Assembly: GCF_023898315.1 (NCBI RefSeq)
Contig: NC_064621.1
Coordinates: 127,656,521 to 127,720,520, forward strand
Source: Schistocerca nitens
Lineage: Eukaryota > Arthropoda > Insecta > Orthoptera > Acrididae
Direction: 5' to 3'
Length of the DNA stretch: 64,000 nt
Made by a program: the position numbers and the translations under genes
The notes under the pieces: generated by a model
Databases searched by the model: none
The model's input: the letters and a program-made list of their open reading frames with translations, nothing else
What the model was told of the DNA's origin: nothing
Shown here: positions 20,837-33,571 of the stretch, in pieces
Numbering within the stretch: the first letter of the stretch is position 1
How the letters are laid out: each line of letters opens with the position of its first letter

Positions 20837-23310
20837 CTACATCTGCCAGTACCTACTGCAACCTACATCTTTCTGAATCTGTTTAGTGTCTTCATCTCTT
20901 GCTCTCCCTCTATGATTTTTACCCTCCGCGCTGCCCTCCAGTACTAAATTGGTGATCCCTTGATGCCTCAGAATATGTCCTACCAATCGATCCCTTCTTC
21001 TAGTCAAGTTGTGCGAAAAATTTCTCTTCTCCCTAATTCTATTCAGTACCTCCTCATTAGTTATGTGATCTACCCATCTAATCTTCAGCGTCCTTCTGTA
21101 GCACCACGTTTCGAAAGCTTCTATTCTCTTCTTGTCCGAACTATTCATTGTCCATGTTTCACTTCCATACATGGCTACACTCCATACAAATACTCCCAGT
21201 AACGACTTCCTGACACTTAAATCTATGGCCGGCCGGAGTGGCCTAGCGGTTCTAGGCGCTACAGTCTGGAACCGCGCGACCGCTACGGTCGCAGGTTCGA
21301 ATCCTGCCTCGGGCATGGATGTGTGTGACGTCCTTAGGATAGTTAGGTTTTAGTAGTTCTCTAAGTTCTAGGGGACTGATGACCTCAGAAGTTTGGTCCC
21401 ATAGTACTCAGTGCCATTTTGGACTTATATCTATACTCGATGTTAACAAACTTCTCTTCTTCAGAAATGCTTTCCTTGCCATTGCCTCTCTACTTCGACC
21501 ATCATCAGTTATTTCGCTCCCCAAATAGCAAAAATCCTTTACTACTTTAAGTGTCTCATATCCTAATCTAATTCCCTCAGCATCATCCGACTTAATTCGA
21601 CTACATTCCATTATCCTCGTTTTGTTTTCGTTGATGTTCATCTTATACCCTCCTTTCAAGACACTGTCCATTCCGTTCAGCTGCTCTTCTAGGTCATTTG
21701 CTGTCTCTGACAGAATTACAATGTCATCGGCGAACCTCAAAGTTTTTATTTCTCTTCCATGGATTTTAATTCCTACACCGAATTTTTCTTTTGTTTTCTT
21801 TACTGCTTGCTCAATATACAGAGTCAGTAACATCGGAGATAGGCTACAACCCTGTCTCGCTCTCTTCCCAACCACTGCTTCCCTTTCATGCCCCTCGACT
21901 CTTATAACTGCCATGTGGTTTCTGTACAAATTGAAAATGGCCTTTCGCTTCCTGTATTCTCCCTCTGCCACCGTCCAAATTTGAAAGGGAGTATTCCAGT
22001 CAACATTTTCAAAAGCTTTATCTAAGTCTACAAATGCTAGAAACGTAGGTTTGCCTTTCCTTAATCTAGTTTCTAAGATAAGTCGTAGGGTCAGTATTGC
22101 CTCGCGTGTTCCATCATTTCTGCGGATTCCAATCTGATCTTCCCCGAGGTCCGTTTCTACCAGTTTTTCCATTCGTCTGTAAAGAATTCGTGTTAGAATT
22201 TTGCAGCCGTGGCTTATAAAACTGTTAGTTCGATAATTTTCACATCTGTCTACCACTGCTTTCTTTGCGATTGGAATTATTATATTCTTCTTGAAGTCTG
22301 AGGGTATTTCACCTGTCTCATACATCTTGCTCACCAGATGGTAGAGTTGTGTCAGGGCTGGCTCTGCCAAGGCCATCAGCAGCTCTAATGGAATGTTGTC
22401 TACTCCCGGGGCCTTGTTTCGACTTAGGTATTTCAGTGCTCTGTCAAAATCTTCACGCAGTATCGTATTTCCCATTTCATCTTCATCTACATCCTCTTCC
22501 ATTTCCATAATATTGTCCTCAAGAACATCGCCCTTGTATAGACCCTCTATATACTCCTTCCACCTTTCTGCTTTCCCTTCTTTGCTTAGAACTGGGTTTC
22601 CATCTGAGCTCTTGATATTCATGCAAGTGGTTCTCTTTTCTCCAATGGTCTCTTCAATTTTCCTGTAGTCAGTATCTATCTTATCCCAAGTGATATACGC
22701 CTCTACATCCTTACATTTGTCCTCTAGCCATCCCTGCTTAGCCATTTTGCACTTCCTGTCATTCTCATTTTTGAGACGTTTGTATTCATTTTTGCCTGCT
22801 TCATTTACAGCATTTTTTATTTTCTCCTTTTATAAATTAAATTCAGTAGCTCTTCTGTTACCCAAGGATATCTATTGGCCCTCGTTTTTTTACCTACTTG
22901 ATCCTCTGCTACTTTCACTATTTCATCTCTCACAGCTACCCATTCTTCTTCTACTGTATCTCTTTCCCCCATTCTTGTCAATCGTTCCCTAATGCTCTCC
23001 CTGAAACTCTGTACAACCGCTGGTTCTTTCAGTTTATCCAGGTCCCATCTCCTTAAATTCCCACCTCTTTGCAGTTTCTTTAGTTGTAGTCTACAGTTAA
23101 TAACCAACAGATTGTGGTCAGAGTCCACATCTGCCCCTGGAAATGCCTTACAATTTAAAACATGTTTCCTAAATCTCTGTGTTAACATTATATAATCTAT
23201 CTCAAAGTTAGTATCTGCAGGCTTCTTCCATGTATACAACCTTCTTTTATGATTCTTGAACCAGGTGTCAGGTATGATTAAGTTACACTCTTGTAATGAC
23301 TTTATTATTA
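20837..23310 (-). pseudogene. RTE-like LINE polyprotein: endonuclease end and reverse transcriptase
   Basis: From 23310 downward it starts in the last third of the apurinic-type endonuclease, with TWKKPADTNFEIDYIM and DSDHNLL. A stop near 22817 ends this part. The reverse-transcriptase frame 22745-21423 carries NKAPGVDNIPLELL, FVDLDKAFENVDW, RQGCSLSPML and the catalytic LRFADD. After the SINE, 21226-20837 holds the C-terminal segment with VWSVAMYGSETWTM and GRARDEDTKQIQKDVG. The reverse-transcriptase part is unusually well preserved over about 440 codons, which suggests moderate age. Confidence 0.82.
21227..21422 (+). repeat. tRNA-derived SINE, copy 6, inside the LINE
   Basis: Target duplication acttaaatctat (21215-21226) and acttatatctat (21423-21434), one mismatch. 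It sits in the reverse orientation to the LINE. Confidence 0.93.
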
Positions 23311-23324
23311 ATTCGTCGGTTAAA

Positions 23325-23335
23325 TGTGTGCGTGC

Positions 23336-23391
<56 letters not shown>
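23325..23391. repeat. (GT)n microsatellite
   Basis: About 25 pure GT units after a few cgtg/tttg interruptions, at the 5' edge of the LINE. Confidence 0.95.
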
Positions 23392-23393
<2 letters not shown>

Positions 23394-23474
23394 TCGGGTG
23401 GGTTGCGTTGCTAGGCGTGTTCTCGTATCTGTGGTTATCTTAGCCTTCTGGTGTAACGGAAGCTGTCACATATA

Positions 23475-24085
23475 CTGATGAGTCAAAACCACTGCGACCA
23501 TCTGCTTAATGGCGCGTTGTTCCACGTTTTAAGAGCGGTACGTAAGTGACCCTGCTCGATTATTATTCAACAAATGCTTCATAATTTTCTGGAGTTATAT
23601 GACACCCGATGCTTATGAAAACGTCGCGCAGCTTCCGTAAATTTCGGACCGGCGACTTGCGGGAGCAGAGCTAGGACCGAAGACCGTCCCAGATGTGTTC
23701 CATCGGGTTCAGACACCAATTTCCATTCTGCATCATTCGCATCAAACCATATCGTGCTGTGAGATACCCACACAACCAAGTAAGACATCAAGAATGAAGG
23801 GATGCAGGTGAGCTGTCCGCAATGATGTCCATATAGTCCCCAGCTCGTGTGGTGCCTTTGACTAACACCACAGATTCCACCGAGTTACTGGACCCCATAG
23901 CTCAATATTGCTCCACATCTCGTGCAGTACATTTTGCGAGTAGCCGTTCGCCTGGATGATACTGTATCTAAACACGAACATTGACCTAGTGTAACAAGAA
24001 ACGAGATTCATACGACCACGGGACACGATTCAGTTTATTCATGGTCCATTGTCAGTATCCACAGCGAGAATTCTGAGCTCGAGGA
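23475..24085 (-). pseudogene. Tc1-like relic, C-terminal half
   Basis: It starts with ctgatgagtcaaaac, which I know as the terminal repeat of a common insect Tc1 family. It continues on the minus strand through the C-terminal half of the transposase, with no intact frame. The N-terminal half and the other end are missing. Same family as 12640-13430. Confidence 0.6.
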
Positions 24086-24170
24086 ATGTGGCAGAAGACG
24101 TGCTGACGTAAAAGGTTCCTAATGCTGGGGAAAAAAAATCTCGAGAATATTACATGTAGATTTTGAGATA

Positions 24171-26114
24171 TACAGGGTAGCCCATTGATCACCGGGCCAA
24201 ATATCTCACGAAATAAGCGTCAAACGAAAAAGCTAAAAAGAACGAAACTTGTCTAGTTTGAAGGGGGAAAGCAGATGGCGCTATGGTTGGCCCGCTAGAT
24301 GGTGCTGCCATACGTCAAACGGATATCAACTGCGTTTTTTTTAAAAATAGGAACCCCCATTTTTTATTACATATTCGTGTAGTACGTAAAGAAATATGAA
24401 TGTTTTAGTTGGACCATTTTTTTCGCTTTGTGATAGATGGCGCTGTAATTGTCACAAACACTTGGTAACAGGTATGTTTTTTAAATTAAAATACAGAACG
24501 TAGGTAGGTTTGAAAATTTTATTTCGGTTGTTCCAATGTGATACATGTACCTTTGTGAACATCATTTCTGAGAACGCATGCTGTTACAGCGTGATTACCT
24601 GTAAATACCACATTAATGCAATAAATTCTCAAATGGTGTCCGTCAACCTCATTGCATTTGGCAATACGTGTAACGACATTCCTCTCAACAGCGAGTAGTT
24701 CGCTTTCCGTAATGTTCGCATATGCACTGAAAATGCGCTGACGCATGTCGTCAGGCGTTTTCGGTGGATCACGATAGCAAATATCTTTCAACTTTCGACA
24801 CAGAAAGAAATCCGGATACATCAGATCCGTTGAACGTGTGGGCCATGGTATGGTGCTTCGACGACCAATCCACCTATCATGAAATATGCTATTCAGTACC
24901 GCTTCAACCGCATGCGAGCTATGTGACGGACATCCATCATGTTGGAAGTAGATCGCCATTCTGTCATGCAGTGAAACATCTTGTAATAACATCAGTAGAC
25001 CATTAAGTAGGAAATCAGCACACATCGCAGCATTTAGATTGCCATCGATAAAATGGGGGCCAATTATCCTTCCTCCCATAATGCCGCACGATACATTAAC
25101 CCGCCAAGGTCGCTGATGTTCCACTTGTCGCAGCCATCGTCGGTTTTGCGTTGCCCAATAGCGCATATTATGCCGGTTTACGTTACCGCTATTGGTGAAT
25201 GACGCTTCGTCGCTAAATAGAACGCGGACAAAAAATCTAAGTCGCTGCACAGAGACAGTCGTAGATTCCTGGGCAGACCCGTGAGCGAGGGCCTCAAGAA
25301 CCAGGTGTCATCGTCCCGTAATTTCTCTTGTGCCCAGTGGCCTAACTGCACACGACGTTCAAATTCGTCGCCATGCAATTCCTGGTGCATGGAAGTATGG
25401 TACGAGTGCAATCGATGTTGATGCAGCATTTTCAACACCGACGTTTCTGAGTTTCCCGATTCTCGCGCAATTTGTCTGCTACTGATGTGCGGATTAGCCG
25501 CGACAGCAACTAAAACACCTGGGCATCATCATTTGCTGCAGGTCGTGGTTGACGTTTCACATGTGGCCGAACACTTCCTGTTTCCTTATATAACTTAACT
25601 ATCCGGCGAACGGTCCGGACACTTGGATGATGTCGTCCAGGATACCGAGTAGCATACATAGCACATGCCCGTTGGGCATTTTGATCACAATAGCCATACA
25701 TCAACAAGATATCGACCTTTAATGCAATTGGTAAACGGTCCATTTTAACACGGGTAATGTATCGCGAAGCAAATACCGTCCGAACTGGCGGAATGTTACG
25801 TGATACCACGTACCCAAGTACTTATACGTTTGTGACTATTACAGCGGCTTCTATCACAAAGCGAAAAAATTGGTCCAACTAAAACATTCATATTTCTTTA
25901 CGTACTACACGAATATGTATTAAAAATGGGGGTTCCTATTAAAAAAAAGAAAACGCCGTGACATCCGTTTGACCTATGGCAGCCGCCATCTAGCGGGCCA
26001 ACCATAGCGCCATCTGGTTTTCCTCTTCAAGCTAGACGAGCTCCGTTCTCTGTAGTTTTTTCGTTTTGAGCATATTTCGTGAGATATTTGGCCCGGTCAA
26101 TCGTAGAACACCAA
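24171..26114 (-). mobile_element. mariner-like element with ~300-bp inverted repeats
   Basis: The left arm (about 24181-24475) and the right arm (about 25810-26105) are inverted copies. Shared blocks include gggccaaatatctcacgaaa, cagatggcgctatggttggc and tgaatgttttagttggacca. The outermost bases are acagggt on the left and decayed on the right, so the target duplication is unclear. The transposase lies between the arms on the minus strand. Arms this long are unusual for mariner-like elements. Confidence 0.85.
24519..25809 (-). pseudogene. transposase of the long-TIR mariner-like element
   Basis: The N-terminal frame (25809-25510) has a helix-turn-helix of the kind found in DUF4817-type transposases (KVDILLMYGYCDQNAQRA, RYPGRHHPSVRTVRRI). 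The C-terminal frame (25250-24519) has the DDE core: FSDEASF, FQHDGCPSH and RSTDLMYPDFFL. There are 41 residues between the second Asp (QHD) and the last Asp (YPD). The middle is split by at least two stops or frameshifts, near 25510 and 25260. All three catalytic acids remain, but the protein cannot be made whole. Confidence 0.8.
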
Positions 26115-26169
26115 CCAGATTTCTTTCGCCTATGGGTAGGTTGATTGTGAATGCCAAACAGCGATATCT

Positions 26170-26560
26170 ACTGGTTCAGTTCAACAGGCTCGGGAAGAGG
26201 AGAGTGCTTGCGTAAAGCGGGGCCTGCGGCTGGCAGCTATTGGGATGACGGCGGTGTGACAGGCGGCGTGTGGGCGCATGTTATGAGGCCGCGGCGCACG
26301 GCGGCGTTCGTCCGTCATCGTCACTGCCACGGCCTGCTCGCCCGCCGCTGTCGGCTTTCTGTGTGGCCACTGCCCGTGCGAGCGGCCGATACACTCGCGT
26401 AGGCTACGCTCGCTCTGTCGCGACCACTGCACTGGTTCACTGCCGTGCTTGGGCTGCGGTCACAGTGGCACCGGTGCCGCTGGATTACGCCACGATCGAT
26501 GTCGGACGAAGACGGTCGACCTTTTCAAATCTATAGGCCACTACGTGCGCGGTCACACTT
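26170..26560. other. GC-rich, CpG-rich block
   Basis: A clearly GC-rich stretch in AT-rich intron with many CG dinucleotides. No frame in it shows a domain. It could be an internal promoter or part of an unrecognised repeat. Confidence 0.3.
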
Positions 26561-26620
26561 TAGCCGATCTCATCGCCCGAACATACAGACCTCTGACGAC
26601 AATCATGAAATTCAGATCAA

Positions 26621-26820
26621 AAAATGGTTCAAATGGCTCTGAGCACTATGGGACTCAACTGCTGAGGTCATTAGTCCCCTAGAACTTAGAACTAGTTAAA
26701 CCTAACTAACCTAAGGACATCACAAACATCCATGCCCGAGGCAGGATTCGAACCTGCGACCGTCGCGGTCTTGCGGTTCCAGACTGCAGCGCCTTTAACC
26801 GCACGGCCACTTCGGCCGGC
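26621..26820 (-). repeat. tRNA-derived SINE, copy 7
   Basis: Exact 14-bp target duplication, gaaattcagatcaa, at 26607-26620 and 26821-26834. Confidence 0.95.
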
Positions 26821-26834
26821 GAAATTCAGATCAA

Positions 26835-29800
26835 TTTGTTTTCCTCTGTCAAATCGATCGAGTTCCTTACACTCGGAACATGGGCTGTGAGAAACTGGTA
26901 AGTTTAGTCCGAGAAAGTAAGTTTGTCACATCCTGAGGATGAAAAACATCATTTTCTGGACATCGTTCGGAATGTATTTTTTTCGATACCACAAGTAGGA
27001 GTAATGTACATCGGGAATTTTTGGTTAATAGCCTCTTTTGAGCGGTGATAGGTGGACATTAGCTCTCTGCTTCTACCATTTTTATGAAAATAAGCTGGTG
27101 ATTCTCTTCCGTGAAATGGTTTGCAGATGTCGTGCATTATGTTTTTACACTATTCAGTACTTCAGGCGTCCAGAATATTCTAAACTTATACTTGCTTTTA
27201 CACGTATGCTGAATGAGAGTCATTTGAGGTTAACTGACGTAGATCTACCTCTGCACACATTGAGAGTTGGCAATACTCTCTTAGGATTTAAAGTTTGGTT
27301 ACAGCGCGCATACACAAGCTCTGGAACCTAAGATATTGTTGTCGCGCTTCGCAGCACACGGATTAATTAGTGGCAGTTTGTAAGCCAGTGTAGGAGCCCG
27401 CCTGCTGTGGTGCGCACGTGTTGGGCGAGGGGTCGTCGCCGAGCTGCCGTACTGCCGTGTCCGCCAGCAGCGACACAGGATTTTCTTTAAATTAATATTT
27501 AAAGAAAAGGGTTTGTGTATGTGCGTATCAGCAGACGGTAATTTTGATAATAATAGGAGTTGAATTCTTAAGGGAAACCATCGTTAGACGAATAGATTTA
27601 CTGATTTTTGTCATTGATTTCTTTTGTAATTGTCAGGGAATTGTTTCACTATGTATTTAATTGAGAAGTATTTCAGTCTGTCTCAAGAGTTTGATTAATT
27701 TGTAATACTCCTTTAATGCCACTGGAGGCACATTTACATACGAAGCGATTGTTCAAAGAGTTTCTACCGTTTTGTTAATTGAATGAGAAAGAATCGCTTT
27801 CAGAATATAGTTTTTGAAAAAAAGGAATTACTTGTTTGGGTTATCATTTATCGAGTTTAGATTTGACCAAACCCTTTCTCTTGAATTATATGTAGTTGTA
27901 GTAAGCAGCATCAGCCGCAGCAACAGCAGGAGCCGCCATACAGAACACGCATTGCACTCAGCATGAATAATAGTTTTTTATGCTTTTGTTAAATAATGGA
28001 ATGCAGCAGATCAAGCAGTGGCAGCAAAAAGACCAAGTGAGTTACTTGTTGCGCACAGGACCAATAAAAAAAAAGTTTAGGCGATCTCTGTAATAATAAA
28101 GTTAACAAGAGTACAAGCTCGAGATTTTCAGTAGAAAACACGAGATAAGAAGATAGAGCTCGCGACTTCCAACACTGAAGTAAATGCAACTGAAGAGAGT
28201 GTTAATCTTGCTTTTCTAGATCACTAGGAATCATCTAGAGTATATAACAGAACGTCCCTTCCGTTATCTCACAAATTCGTAAAACGTGCTACGTTATTCC
28301 GGTAACTGAGAACAGAGCATACCGTACTCGCCAAGTTCTTTTCGAGATAAATCTTCCCCATTCTTCCGCTTTCGGTGTCTTTTTGGTAGCAAAAGCCACA
28401 CTGCAGCACTCCTCTTCAAGTACAGAAGCTTCCGTTCTCTCCATCCCACCATAGGAGGTTAAAATCCAACCTACGTCTTACACAGAATAGATTCAAAACT
28501 AACATAACATCTTTGACCCCGCCAAAAATTGAAAAAGGAGATCGCACGTACTGTGACCAAGCCGTCGGGCGATACTATCGGGCGACTTCTGACGACAGCG
28601 TCTGACGACAATTGTCGGTGCCACTGTGAACTCAGCCTTAGGAGAGCACATCTCACTATAAGGCAGTAATTATGACCCTGAATTGAAAAAAATTTCCAGG
28701 CTGTCGTACTTATGATCCGTAAGTTAGTATACGTACTGTGATCTTTTTTCAACATGTTCACTCGTCACTGCTGCCGAATATGTGATGATTAAGTCTGATA
28801 GCCAATTACTTCACACATATGATGCGGGTGGAAATGTATGCTTCAGATGCTCGTCGCGAATGAACTTTCCCACTAGCTTTGCGTCTTCTACAGAAATGTC
28901 TTTCACTTAGAAGATATGACGCTGTAGGCCTTTGACCGACTCACCGTTACTGCAGTGAGGATCCCTACAAACGATTAATATGCTGCTTGGCTATTGCCAA
29001 TGTGTATTCATACCTCTTCTATGGATGCCAAGCTGTCGTTGTGGAATTGTACCACTCGTATTCACAATCACTTTAAACAAAAATTTCACAGAATTTAAAT
29101 AAAACATAAGTAAAATCAGTACTCTTCGCGGCACGCTCCTACATTATTTACGTCTTTATCCCTGCACGCTCACCTTCAGACTGCCTAGACATTGCTTTGC
29201 GTCACGCCGTTTTAGAGCCTGGTCTCTCTTTTACCGTCGTTTCACGCTTTCGACAACGTACCCAGTGCGTTATCGCGACGCGATAAGTGTAGCCCAGTTG
29301 ATTTTATACTATATCATACAATATTACGGCTGCCACAAACCACATTATTTGCCTATCTCCCAATACATCAATAACATGATTCAGATTTGGTGTGTTGGAG
29401 CAGATTGCTCTTCCATATAGCGTTTTGGTGTGTTAGTGAGTTCAGTTATTGACAGGTGCATTTTTTACGAAAGTTGTATCTGTCGCCTGTCCGCAGAAGA
29501 AAGAGTTGTCAATTTTTCTGTCGCACCACGAGTTCTTCATTTCGTTGAATTTGTAAAAGACACCGTCAGTTTAAACTCAGTACTCGAGTGGATATTGAGG
29601 TCATGGGAAAATGAGACGCGACAGTTAGAGCATAGCGGAAACAGCAGTACAACCCATAACAAGAAACTAGCACTTCATTAGATCTGATAAGACAAGAACA
29701 CCTCTCATTACATTGGTATTTTTCATCATGTAGTCACTGAATATGATAAACCATTGCAACTATTAACCCTTTGTGACGAGGTGTAATTTAGTGCTAGTAT

Positions 29801-31430
29801 ATAGTGAAGAATAAAGCAAGTTTACTGTAGATACGCAACACACTTTAACGAGTGTCAATGGATAAAATTCATTTTTATTGTAAGTTACTTTTTCGAGGCG
29901 GATGTCACGAGCAACATTGCCAGTATGGGAAGCATCCGCTTTAATTCAACACGCATGTTTTAATGCGGAACAGGGCGAGTTGATTTTCACGAGATCGCTG
30001 TTTACGGTTTGTAAATTGATTCTTACGTACGATATTTGTATTTTTCAGAAAGATTTCTATAAACGAACTTAAATCGTGTTCCGCAACTCAACAGAAATAC
30101 GTCTTTAATTATATCCACCTCTCCGACAGCACATCTCGAAAACGGGAATGATCCGAGCTTTTCCTAATAGTTTCGAAGGGCTCGTTGCTGCTGCTACCTA
30201 CGAAAAACTACACCAAGAAGGGAGAAAGTTTTATTATGTAATCTGTGTAGACTGTAACAGATCTCTCATTGCTTCCAATTAACTTTTCAGTGTTGAGCGA
30301 TATTATGTTATTTTGTATATCGCGATACCTTATCTCGAAATTAGGCAGATGTTCTTCCGAAGATGGCACCGCGAAGAGGATACCTGTTCTCCTTGCACTC
30401 GCTGTAGCTCCGTTCTTGTTCGTAAACTTGGTTTCAATCGGTGACGGACCTCTCTTCTGATTAGGCTAGTGGCTGAATTCAGATCGCAGGAGATTGAACT
30501 CAATACGTTATCTTTAACTGATCAAAATCATAGTGTGCAAAGTAACTCCAAGCGTATCCCAGTACAGTTGTCGAAGCGCCGGTCGTAGAAAAAATATGAT
30601 GGATATCATAGAAAACGCCTTGTTCGTGGATGATTATCTAGTACAAAGACACAACGTTTGAGGCTCAATGTTTGATGTGAGGACTATTTAGCAGTTCCCC
30701 TCTCCCGATCTCTTCTATAAAAACTACATTTCAATATACTAACATCGTAATTGGTCTCTCAGGCAAAGCTGTATATCAAGGGTTAATTTGGATAAACTGC
30801 ATCAGCAGATTCTTTCAGTGTACTCTTCGTGGGTAACTGATAGAGTAGCGACCTTCCTACTTCATATTCACTAAGGATGTCTCGTTGTCACCATTATAGT
30901 TATTGTCCGTGTGTCTGCGGCATCAACATTACTTTTTTTAAACAGTTAAATTTCGTGTAGATTTTGTAATTGTTACGAAGGTGACTACTATAATGTTCCA
31001 AGTGTTTACTTTGTGAATGATGGATGTCATCTTATTAATTATCCAAGCGAAATAAGCAAAGACTTACATATACGTATACAACGCAATCACTCATACGTGG
31101 GAGCCAGTCGTAACTGATAAATCAATGGAATGGTCGCGAATTCTGATCTCGAGCACCACAAAACATAACATTCCTGTGTTTACATCCGAGCTTTTAAAGA
31201 TCAAATTAACTGAAGTCTGGTGACTGCTCCTGTTTCACGCTTGCCCGCGCGGTATGCGCTTTCGCTATAACTCGGCCATGTCCTCCGATATTCGTTATAT
31301 TGATCTAATTCGTTTGCTGTTTTTATCATCTTACTTTTTAATGAATTAAATTACAAAGCGTCAACATGAGTACAGACTTCAGCAGTGTTGGATTAATAGG
31401 TCAAACATTAATATTATTACTGGACGTTAT
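26835..31430. other. long unique intron stretch, nothing identified
   Basis: About 4.6 kb of AT-rich sequence with no transposon or gene that I can recognise. It includes a short GC-rich block at about 27390-27475 beside a 12-bp perfect palindrome (27481-27508). Short frames here lack domains. Confidence 0.4.
27481..27508. repeat. perfect 12-bp inverted repeat, 4-bp loop
   Basis: ttttctttaaat, then taat, then atttaaagaaaa. It would form a strong AT hairpin. No function assigned. Confidence 0.5.
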
Positions 31431-31439
31431 GCTAGCTCT

Positions 31440-31646
31440 GAAGGCCGTCCGGTGTGGCCGTACGGTTCTAGGCGCTACAGTCTGGAACCGCACGATCGCT
31501 ACTGTCGCAGGTTCGAAACCTGCCTCGGGCATGGACGTGTCTGATGTCCTTAGTTTAGTTAGGTTTGAGTAGTTCTAAGTTCTAAGGGACTGATGACCTC
31601 GCATATTAAGTCCCATAGTGCTCAGAGCCATTTTAACCATTATTGA
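31440..31646 (+). repeat. tRNA-derived SINE, copy 8
   Basis: Plus-strand copy, more diverged (B box ggttcgaaacc). Target duplication gctagctct at 31431-31439 and 31647-31655. Confidence 0.88.
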
Positions 31647-31810
31647 GCTAGCTCTCATACGGGAGTTTCTCTGATTTTCTGTCGATAAAGGACAAAGCAG
31701 AGCACTGTCATAGCTTTCCCACACTTTGTATCCACGTCCGCGACCATCTGTCGTTTTTAAATCGGGTAACCTGTCTCTCTAACGACTCGCAAAGCTACAA
31801 CAGCGATTCT

Positions 31811-31915
31811 AGGTTGGTGGGTTGGTTGATTTGGGGGAGGGGACAAAACAGCTAGGTCATCGGTCCCATTGGATTAGGGAAGGATGGCGAAGGAATCGGC
31901 CGTGGCATTTAAAAG
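31811..31915. repeat. fragment of another arthropod repeat
   Basis: The segment from gttggtgggttgg through ggtcatcggtcccattggattagggaaggatgg to cggccgtggca matches, from memory, the start of a very common arthropod SINE-like repeat. The rest is missing. Confidence 0.5.
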
Positions 31916-31919
31916 GAAA

Positions 31920-33050
31920 AGTACAAGAAAGCATGATCTTCAATGTGGCATAAACGACACGAATGACAGTTGTCATAAACAAGTACAAAGTGTAGACGGA
32001 GAGACTAATTATTTTTTGATTACATAAATGGCCAAAGATCACTACAACAAGAAAAATAATTAAAATATCTCGGAGGATAAGCCCAGAGAGGACTAGAAAG
32101 GGATGATCGTATGAAAGTAAATGTGATACTTAGATTCGCAGGAAGAATTCTTAGTAAATGTAATTGATCCATGAATGAGATAATTTACGAAACCCAAACC
32201 AATGAAGTGTTGTGGTAGCTCATCATTCTTGAAGGCTTAGGTTTGCTAGACAGGACCACTAGAGGAGAGATATAGGATTAAAATAAAGGCTGCAAGTTTC
32301 GCCTCTTCATTGTTGCTCATGCAACTGCAGTGGCAGGCAGTAGCAAAGAGGCAGTATTAATCAGGAAGAGGCATACCGTCAGAATTCCGAGAGCGTAACA
32401 GAGCGAACGGGCGTAGTCGTAGCCAACCGGAATGTCATTTGGAAGAACGCCGACTGTAGCACCCATACAGTCTTCCAGATCCTTTTGCGTAAACTCACGT
32501 AAGAGTTTTGACACTCCTCCTTGGAGGAGAGCAAAAAGCTTGCGTTTGAGCCTATCTGTGGTTCAGTGACAGGCAGGGTTAGCCGGCTCCTGTTGAGATG
32601 TAACAGAATGTCAATCTTCACACTCTCGCTAAAATACGAAAACTCATGAATGTTGCGAAAGATAATACAGGTGTTATAACTCTCTGTGTTTACAAAATAT
32701 CGTTATTTTGGAAAGTATTCCGTCGGGAAGATCGTGCACACAATACAACAACTCTACATTAAATGTAAGAGATGTCTGCAACTACGTTATTTCGGATGAA
32801 TCAGCATCGCAATGTGGACATAAAACAGAATTCATCGACACCTCAGTCATCGCAAAGGCTAACGATTACTGGGATATTGTTATAATAGAATCTATATACA
32901 CCAAAGTATCTGGTAACACAATCAAGAAAGAGGCAGATGAGCACAGCGTGGAAGCCAGCCACATCGAGAGAGAATAAACTGGGCGCGGCATGTGCGGGAT
33001 GAAACATGGTTGATGGAGTGAGCACTGGTGACATCGCAGCCGGTACCATG
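31920..33050. other. intron sequence, nothing firm
   Basis: It includes a 65-codon minus-strand frame (32514-32317) with a hydrophobic C-terminal segment. There are no clear splice sites and I recognise no family. Confidence 0.35.
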
Positions 33051-33056
33051 GCCGCC

Positions 33057-33237
33057 ACGCGGGGTAGCCGCGCGGTCTTCGGCGCCTTGCCACGGTTCGC
33101 GCGGCTACCCCGTCGGAGGCACGTGTCCTCCCTTGGGCATGAGTGTGTGTGTTGTCCTTAGCGTAAGTTAGATCAAGTAGTGTGTAAGCCTGGGGACCAA
33201 TGATCTCAGCAGTCTGGACCTATAGGAACTTACCACT
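33057..33237 (+). repeat. SINE of a related but different family
   Basis: The head ggggtagccgcgcggtcttcgg is tRNA-like. The tail gtgtgtgttgtccttagcg...gaccaatgatctcagcagt resembles the tail of the main SINE family, ending in aggaacttaccac. No target duplication found. Confidence 0.75.
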
Positions 33238-33368
33238 ACGACCACCACCATGGCTACACGAGAATGAAGTCAGAAACGATACAGCAGTCTGTTACCACTC
33301 GACTATGGCCCACGAAAACCGACCAAAACCTCGCGTATACGCTAATGAGGCAGAAGATTGCGTCCACA

Positions 33369-33571
33369 AAAAAAATGGTTCAAATGGCTCTGAGCACTAT
33401 GGGACTCAACTGCCGAGGTCATTAGTCCCCTAGAACTTAGAACTAGTTAAACCTAACTAACCTAAGGACATCAAAAACATCCATACCAGAGGCAGGATTC
33501 GAACCTGCGACCGTAGCGGTCTTGCGGTTCCAGACTGCAGCGCCTTTAACCGCACGGCCACTTCGGCCGGC
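33369..33571 (-). repeat. tRNA-derived SINE, copy 9
   Basis: Exact target duplication attgcgtccaca at 33357-33368 and 33572-33583. Confidence 0.95.

Larger units (their letters stand above)
20765..23315 (-). mobile_element. RTE-like LINE, 5'-truncated, with SINE inside
   Basis: A minus-strand non-LTR element whose 3' end (low coordinates) has the acaacacaac-type simple tail seen in this family instead of poly(A). The 5' end is cut within the endonuclease, next to the (GT)n tract at 23325. The reverse transcriptase and C-terminal layout resemble RTE/BovB-like elements; clade assignment is tentative. A SINE interrupts it at 21227-21422. A second copy of the family lies at 40497-42478 on the plus strand. 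Confidence 0.8.

Noticed and set aside
27390-27480. Minus-strand GC-rich stretch considered as an extra semaphorin exon
   Set aside because: The exons at 37237 and 11102 already join in phase with continuous domain text, and this stretch has no semaphorin-like sequence.
32317-32514. 65-codon frame with a hydrophobic end, considered as a host exon
   Set aside because: No matching splice sites and no recognised family. Kept only as a remark.
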